DNA from: Chrysochromulina parva
Lineage: Eukaryota; Haptophyta; Prymnesiales; Chrysochromulinaceae
Assembly (NCBI GenBank): GCA_002887195.1
Contig: PJAB01000870.1
Location: 1-19,646, forward strand
Reading direction: 5' to 3'
Length of the DNA stretch: 19,646 nucleotides
Every line of letters starts with the position of its first letter. Positions within the stretch are counted from its first letter, which is position 1. The notes under the pieces were generated by a model, which ran no database searches, was not told the origin of the DNA, and was given only the letters and a program-made list of their open reading frames with translations. This document shows, piece by piece, positions 15,119-19,646 of this stretch. The position numbers and the translations under genes are program-made.

Positions 15119-16099
15119 ATGCAAGCTTGGCAAACATCGTGGGACTCACGGACATCGACGCCATTTCGAGCCGGTCGCAGCATCTCTCGCATTTTCGCAG
15201 TTCAGGCAGGCGCAGGCCGAGCAAAGGCGGAAGATGACCTTGAGGCGCTGGTGCACGCCGCAAAGATGGTGGCAGCCAAGGAAGTAGCTACAAGAGGCGT
15301 CGGTCTGACCAAGTCTAGGAAACGTGATTTCTTGCAGCCGCTTCCCCATGGATGCACGGCGCTGCGTTTGATGACGCCATCTGCTCGGCCACTGAGCCGC
15401 GTGAGGCCTTCTCGGGAGCCCTTATCGCCCATTGCCGATGCGAGCAAAGGGCCGCCATCACCAGAAGGCCCTACTTTCGACAGCCGTGGCGATCGCACAC
15501 GCCTCCTCCAGCTAAGCAGACCAGTGACGCGCAAGGAGCGTCGGGCACTCCTCGAACTCCGCGTCGAGTGTGTAGATCTGCCAGAACAGCTTGTGCACCT
15601 TGTACCCGTAGCTGCCCCCGACGCACTCCCCACCGAACCCGAGGAGGAGGAGGAGGAGGAGGAAGAGGAGGAGGAAGAGGACGAGGCTGCATCGGAGGCC
15701 ATCGCGGCCCCACTCTCTCCTGATGCGGAATTCGAGGCGGAGGAGCAGCACTTGGCGCGGCTGCACAAGCACGTGCGCCCACTCGAAGTATGGAAGAGGC
15801 GCATGGTGGCCCATCAGCTCGAGCTGCGCGAGCTGTTGCAGGGCAACGATCGGCGCGAGTTCTTGCAGGCGCAGTGGCGCATGGAGGTGCAGCATCGCTC
15901 GACGAGGCTGAAGAGGATGCGCGAGGCGAGTGGCCTCTCCAAGTCCCTCGATCTGCTTCGTGTGGCCCCTCTCGATCCCGCTGCAGTCGCCGCCGCTCGC
16001 ACCGCCCAGGCGTTGACCCCGACGCGCCCCCTGGCCCCTGGCCGCCCTTCGATGATGCGGGCCTTTTTGAGTCCTGCAAGGGGGATTGATGAAGATTAA
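15119..16099 (+). CDS. Hypothetical protein with poly-Glu tract and basic helical C-terminal region
   Basis: 326 residues from the ATG at 15119, just after a gagaga tract. Residues 1-35 are Ser/Arg/Ala-rich and low in acidic residues. Residues 85-120 are Ser/Pro-rich (PSARPLSRVRPSREPLSPI). Residues 174-187 are an unbroken Glu run encoded by GAG/GAA, followed by DEAASEAIAA. Residues 205-275 are a charged helix (EEQHLARLHKHVRPLEVWKR, ELRELLQGNDRREFLQAQ) with coiled-coil character. Third positions are G/C-rich in the C-terminal half. The C-terminus ends SMMRAFLSPARGIDED. No family recognised. The acidic run plus basic flanks would fit a nucleic-acid, histone or cytoskeletal binding protein, but that is a guess. 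It is followed by the 161-residue gene on the same strand. Confidence 0.65.
   Translation: MQAWQTSWDSRTSTPFRAGRSISRIFAVQAGAGRAKAEDDLEALVHAAKMVAAKEVATRGVGLTKSRKRDFLQPLPHGCTALRLMTPSARPLSRVRPSREPLSPIADASKGPPSPEGPTFDSRGDRTRLLQLSRPVTRKERRALLELRVECVDLPEQLVHLVPVAAPDALPTEPEEEEEEEEEEEEEDEAASEAIAAPLSPDAEFEAEEQHLARLHKHVRPLEVWKRRMVAHQLELRELLQGNDRREFLQAQWRMEVQHRSTRLKRMREASGLSKSLDLLRVAPLDPAAVAAARTAQALTPTRPLAPGRPSMMRAFLSPARGIDED
15638..15690. repeat. GAG/GAA trinucleotide repeat coding poly-Glu
   Basis: About 14 consecutive gag/gaa codons with a single following gac. The tract is mostly gag with interspersed gaa, so it is a coding microsatellite that may vary in length between strains. Confidence 0.9.
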
Positions 16100-16410
16100 G
16101 CCATGACCCTTTGGCGATGACGAGGCTCGACCGGGGCGTGGTATCTCTAGACATCCCGAGAGGCAGCGCCAAGGCTCAAGCCTTCGAGTTACGGCTCAGT
16201 AGTATTTAATACCGTCATTTTTATCATTATTATGGCTTATGGCACCACTCGACTCTCGAGACCATATGCTCGAGACCGCGCCGACATAGGACATCTCGGG
16301 GTCTCGAGAGACGCACTAGAGACGCATCATCGATCGTGGTTCGGACAAAAAGAATTTTGTTCACACAAAGCGCGATAAAGACCGCGTTGTTGCACGCGCA
16401 CGCGGCGGCG
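16100..16410. other. Intergenic region with AT-rich stretch and ctcgag inverted repeat
   Basis: An AT-rich run (16202-16236, tatttaat..attattatgg) lies about 100 nt after the preceding stop. ctctcgagacc (16253-16263) and its exact reverse complement ggtctcgagag (16300-16310) flank 36 nt that include another ctcgagacc (16270-16278). The inverted repeat may be a hairpin or a factor-binding pair upstream of the gene at 16411. Confidence 0.5.
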
Positions 16411-16896
16411 ATGAAAACGCCGACTCGTGCTGCTGCTCGCCTGATCGTGCTCCGCCTGCCGGCGCACGACGATCACGCCGACGACTATTCCCGCTTTCGA
16501 AGGCACTGGCTGCTCGTCGGCGCCCAAGGCGAGGTTGAGCCCGGCGATGTTGTTCAGTGTCCAGAGTTGCTGACAGGAGCCGGCGAGTTTGAAGGGTTGC
16601 GTTTTGTTGGCCCGTCGGACGAGGAAGGCCGTCTTCCGCTCTTGCCAGGAGGCGTCGAGGCGCCAGTCTTTCCCAAGGCCGTCATCGACATGCTTGGAGG
16701 TGAGGTCGTTGCAGCCGAGCTCCGTGCTCGTTATGAGGAAGCCCTCGAGGCCTCCTTGCGTATGCAGCGAGGCATGTCGCTCGGCGACATCTTTGGCGGC
16801 AATGCGGAAGAGTTTTGGGCATCGCCTGACGTGCAGCAAAAAGAGCCCCAACTCGAGGGCGAGTATGTGATTCCATTCGTGAGCTGGCCGGTGTAA
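16411..16896 (+). CDS. Hypothetical 161-residue protein
   Basis: 161 residues from the ATG at 16411; the frame is open upstream to a GTG, but no ATG precedes it. Residues 1-16 (MKTPTRAAARLIVLRL) are basic and hydrophobic without acidic residues, a possible organelle presequence. The next block has HDDHADDYSRFRRHWLLVGAQ (19-39), then EVEPGDVVQCPELL (41-54). A helical part follows (AELRARYEEALEASLRMQRG, 102-121), and GMSLGDIFGGNAEEFWASPD (121-140) and VIPFVSWPV close the chain. There is one Cys. I do not recognise the family. A longer minus-strand frame over the same bases has no protein-like features and poorer codon bias. It ends 233 bp from the convergent methyltransferase gene. Confidence 0.62.
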   Translation: MKTPTRAAARLIVLRLPAHDDHADDYSRFRRHWLLVGAQGEVEPGDVVQCPELLTGAGEFEGLRFVGPSDEEGRLPLLPGGVEAPVFPKAVIDMLGGEVVAAELRARYEEALEASLRMQRGMSLGDIFGGNAEEFWASPDVQQKEPQLEGEYVIPFVSWPV

Positions 16897-17129
16897 ACTT
16901 TGGACCCGGCTACTGTTTGATGTGCCCGCCAGCGTAACGCCGTCCACCTGACGAGTATCACGGTACTCAGTACGCGCCTCATTGTTACGTGGTCTTTCGC
17001 CCTTGTTGCGTACCGCGCATACGGTACAGTAGAGAACAGCTAAATTTCCCAACAAAACTGATAAAAAATCACTCTGCACGGCACGCAAGGCGCGGAAGAA
17101 GCGGTTCAATAGCGGTCAATACACGTGCG
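16897..17129. other. Spacer between convergent genes
   Basis: The 3' flanks of the 161-residue gene (plus) and the large methyltransferase-like gene (minus) meet here. The segment 17040-17078 is AT-rich (taaatttcccaacaaaactgataaaaaatc) and lies 50-90 nt past the minus-strand stop, similar in placement to the AT-rich stretches behind other genes in the window. Confidence 0.35.
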
Positions 17130-18770
17130 TCATGAGCCCTTCTTCGCTTCCTCGTAGGGCACGTTTGGGAAGGTGTGCTCGAGGTCACGTGGCACGGGGG
17201 GGGGCGCGGGCGTACCCTCGGGCAAGAAGAGGAGCTGCCGATCGTCCCTGCCGGCGGCGGAACTCTGGTCAAGCAGCTTGCACACGACGACGCCGCGCTT
17301 TTGGACCATGCTCACCATCCTTTGCTCTCCGTTCCGCTCGTTGACCAAGATGGCGCGCACGCCACTTTTAAGCAGCGAAGTGAGTACGTCCGCGCTCGGT
17401 TCGTCGGTGCAGTAGACGAGCACATTTGAGATCAGGCACAGGTCGATCGCGCTGCCCGCCGCCTCGCACGCGCCCACGCCCGCCTTAATGTCCCACTGTG
17501 CGAAACGGTAGGTAGTGTCAGCACCCTCCATGGCGTGATCGCTCTCGCTTTCGCCCCCCATCGGCTCCGGCAGCGCCCGAACGAAAGGATCCCACGACGG
17601 CTGCAAGTCGAGGCTCACCAGGTCGAGGCGCGGCGGGCGCACGCCACGCTTGGTGGCGAGCTCGCGCAGATACCAAGCGAGTGCGAGCAGCTCGTAGCCA
17701 GGCCCACCTCCCAGCGAGGCCACGCACAGCTTGGGACGCTCCAATGGGCGCTCGCCACAGCGCTCGCCACTGGCAGAGCGCGCACCGACGGACTCCGCGC
17801 TGGTACAGCCATCGGCTGCGAGCTTATCGTCGGTAGCGCCTTCGGCGGAGGCTCCTTGGGCGGTGGCTCCTTGGGCGGTGGCTCCTTGGGCGGTGGCTCC
17901 TTGGGCGGAGACGTGAACACCGGCGGGCCGCACCCAAGGGTCGAAGATGCCTAGCGCGGCGGCGCGCTCGTAGAGGGCCCAGCTCTCGGTGAAGCGCTGG
18001 AACGACTTGAGACGAAGGTAGAGCGCCTGAAGCCCCGGGTGAGCGTACTCCTCGTCGCTCCAAGTCCCCACCCCGGCGCCCTTTGGCGCCGAGCGCTGCG
18101 ACGGCTTTTCCACGTACAGGCGCTCGCCCTCGCGCGCCGTCCGGCGTGGGTCGTCCGTCGCAAGCACGCGTGCGTCGGACAGCGCGAAGACGCGTCGGTT
18201 GACGACGAGCAGCCGGCGCAGCAGTGAAAGCCCGGCCGCGCCCGTCGCAAATGGGTACTGGCGCATGCGGTCCTGAAAGTAGGTGCATACGCCGCCGCCC
18301 ATGTCATACACCATCCCGTCCTCATCGAGCCGCCTGCCACCGCGCACGTCTTCATCCTTTTCAAGCGGGCGGTGCTTGTTACGTCCCGCGGAGCCAAAGC
18401 GCGCGGGGGCTGCCTTGGGATTGTGCCGATAGCTGCTCGAGGGCATCGAATAGCTGCTCAAGTGGCTCGTGCGGTCGTGCTCGGGCATGTCACGGGATCC
18501 CCCACAAAAGCGGGAAGCGCCTGCTGTAAAGCGGGGTGCACCGAAACGGGATGCGCCGGCATCGAACCCGATCGCGGCCGCGGCCGCCACAATGTCATCT
18601 ATCGTGTCAGATCGACGAGGCGTTGATGGCTGGGTCCCTACAAATCCGCTACAGTCACTTTCTCTGATTTCGGGAGGTCGCGTGGAAGTTGACGGTGGTG
18701 GTGGCGGCGTGGGCGCCGGCGAACTTGCCTCCCCCTCGGTTCCCTCCGCGTCTGCCCAGCTGGAACTCAT
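17130..18770 (-). CDS. Putative class I SAM-dependent methyltransferase with N-terminal extension and 5-residue repeats
   Basis: 546 residues. The first 150 are low-complexity: Pro/Ser/Thr-rich, then AGASRFGAPRFTAGASRF (71-88). A conserved-looking helical part follows (GGGVCTYFQDRMRQYPFATG, 158-177; LLRRLLVVNRRVFALSDARV, 183-202; WSDEEYAHPGLQALYLRLKS, 237-256; TESWALYERAAALGIFDPWV, 261-280). Next is a repeat AQGAT-AQGAT-AQGAT-AQGAS-AEGAT (289-313). The C-terminal domain has LCVASLGGGPGYELLAL (348-364) as SAM-binding loop, LDLVSLDLQPSWDPF (382-396) with an acidic residue after strand 2, RFAQWDIKAG (422-431) and IDLCLISNVLVYC (442-454) before the closing strands. The fold assignment is good; the substrate is unknown. 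The linker repeats sit just before the catalytic domain, in a place that tolerates length change. The start ATG at 18770 is the farthest upstream in frame. Confidence 0.75.
   Translation of the reverse strand: MSSSWADAEGTEGEASSPAPTPPPPPSTSTRPPEIRESDCSGFVGTQPSTPRRSDTIDDIVAAAAAIGFDAGASRFGAPRFTAGASRFCGGSRDMPEHDRTSHLSSYSMPSSSYRHNPKAAPARFGSAGRNKHRPLEKDEDVRGGRRLDEDGMVYDMGGGVCTYFQDRMRQYPFATGAAGLSLLRRLLVVNRRVFALSDARVLATDDPRRTAREGERLYVEKPSQRSAPKGAGVGTWSDEEYAHPGLQALYLRLKSFQRFTESWALYERAAALGIFDPWVRPAGVHVSAQGATAQGATAQGATAQGASAEGATDDKLAADGCTSAESVGARSASGERCGERPLERPKLCVASLGGGPGYELLALAWYLRELATKRGVRPPRLDLVSLDLQPSWDPFVRALPEPMGGESESDHAMEGADTTYRFAQWDIKAGVGACEAAGSAIDLCLISNVLVYCTDEPSADVLTSLLKSGVRAILVNERNGEQRMVSMVQKRGVVVCKLLDQSSAAGRDDRQLLFLPEGTPAPPPVPRDLEHTFPNVPYEEAKKGS
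17836..17910. repeat. 15-bp tandem repeat, five copies (coding AQGAT units)
   Basis: Units of gctccttgggcggtg run at 17851, 17866, 17881 and 17896 (the last ends cggag), with a degenerate first unit at 17836. On the minus strand they encode five-residue AQGAT-type units, so copy-number changes keep the reading frame. The array is the same length class as the one at the left edge of the window but unrelated in sequence. Confidence 0.93.
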
Positions 18771-19646
18771 GTGCCGCGTCGCCGAGACTCACATGAATTC
18801 ACACAGGCAAAGTCTCGGCAATTGTAGCTCGGGGACCCCTGGACCCCCACCACACGTAAACAGCATTCACAACAAGACTCAAGAGCGAGATGGTCCCGCA
18901 GACGGTGAGCGGAGAAGTAGCCAAAAAAGAGAGTGATTCGGCGACACACCAACACGTAGAACCAAGAACGCAATCCAAACGCAATCGCGCACAAGTGAAG
19001 GGTCATTCACACCACAACTTACGTTCGAAAAATTCACAACACAAGTACAACACTTGTACCACGCAATCGAGAATTCATACACAAGCACGTACGAGCGAAA
19101 TCGTGCACACATGAAGAACAACACCCGTTCACACCCCTGACACTCGCTTCGTTCATTCATTCACATAGCCAAACGGATTATTTATATTCGACACCCAAGA
19201 CATATACACAACACAGTACACACCAAGTCACGAAGTCGAAGTCAAAGTCAAGTCAAGTCACGTCATATTCGATACAATGTTGTAACGTACATCATTCGCA
19301 TCGCCCCACTTCGCACTCTTGATTATTCTCGTTTAGTCTCGTCACAGAACTGTACCGTACCGTCTTTATAGTTTTTTACTTGTTTGTGTAACTTCCTACT
19401 TTTCCCATCGCGATCGCAGTTTCAGATTCTCGAATATGAGCTCTTACTATATAATACGGAGATCTAGTACCGGTAGCCCTAGTGACGAAACCCACTGGTT
19501 GCCTAATAAAGAGATGACGAAACCCTGCGAGGTCAGTGACGAAACTTCGACGAACCTTTTCCCGCACTTACAGTGTCAGACACTCCAGTGTGACACGTCG
19601 ACTCTCAATCTTCGGCTCGGGGGGTCGGGTCCGGTCGCCTAGGGTC
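18771..19646. other. AT-richer non-coding end of the window with simple repeats
   Basis: This is upstream of the minus-strand methyltransferase gene, so its left part should hold that promoter. It is clearly less GC-rich than the rest, with acaa/cacac-rich stretches (about 19000-19220), an aagtc-type simple repeat (19224-19262) and three copies of TGACGAAAC (19483-19491, 19515-19523, 19537-19545). No frame here has protein-like features. I see no RNA gene. Confidence 0.5.
19224..19262. repeat. aagtc-type simple repeat
   Basis: A run of caagtca/cgaagtc/aaagtc units, with aagtca appearing five times in slightly changing spacing. It is a degenerate pentanucleotide microsatellite in non-coding sequence. 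Confidence 0.75.

Noticed and set aside
15202..15804. Minus-strand Ser-rich frame with a poly-Ser run
   Set aside because: The poly-Ser is the reverse reading of the GAG/GAA poly-Glu tract of the plus-strand gene.
16327..17109. 260-codon minus-strand frame opposite the 161-residue gene
   Set aside because: No domain or targeting signal, poorer third-position bias, and it runs into the convergent spacer.

Overview
The window looks like nuclear DNA of a GC-rich eukaryotic microalga with a red-type secondary plastid. A haptophyte of the Chrysochromulina/Prymnesium/Emiliania kind is the best guess, but the sequence alone does not prove it. The reasons are: intron-poor genes with strongly G/C-biased third positions; short intergenic regions; several genes with eukaryote-only homologues (a KIF-binding protein, B-box proteins, GT31 and PLOD-type glycosyltransferases); and a small protein whose N-terminus has the bipartite plastid-targeting form with Phe just after the predicted signal-peptide cleavage site. 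No bacterial operons, RNA genes, CRISPR arrays or recognisable transposons were seen.

Layout. The left half is three head-to-head gene pairs. (1) An Ala/Glu-rich, membrane-anchored protein (minus strand, running off the left edge in a 15-bp tandem repeat) faces a plastid-targeted protein built of three near-identical repeats. (2) A membrane-anchored methyltransferase (minus) faces a PLOD-like glycosyltransferase (plus) across only 78 bp. (3) A KIF-binding protein homologue (minus) faces an ANCHR-like double B-box protein (plus). The right half carries, all on plus, a GT31 beta-1,3-galactosyltransferase-like gene with one likely 81-nt intron, a coiled-coil protein, a short hypothetical, an acidic hypothetical with a poly-Glu tract and a 161-residue hypothetical. 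A large putative SAM-dependent methyltransferase on minus closes the series. The last 0.9 kb is non-coding and AT-richer.

How the genes fit together. Three genes (membrane-anchored methyltransferase, PLOD-like glycosyltransferase, GT31 glycosyltransferase) could act on secreted glycans or glycoproteins, such as scale or cell-cover material. This is inferred from family and proximity. The KIF-binding protein and ANCHR-like protein suggest a microtubule/kinesin and cytokinesis pair sharing a promoter region. The remaining genes are lineage-specific hypotheticals. The most interesting points are the GT31 intron, whose first 20 nt are repeated at the start of the following exon; the three-repeat plastid protein; the very short divergent promoter of the methyltransferase/glycosyltransferase pair; and 15-bp minisatellites expanding five-residue repeats inside two unrelated genes.
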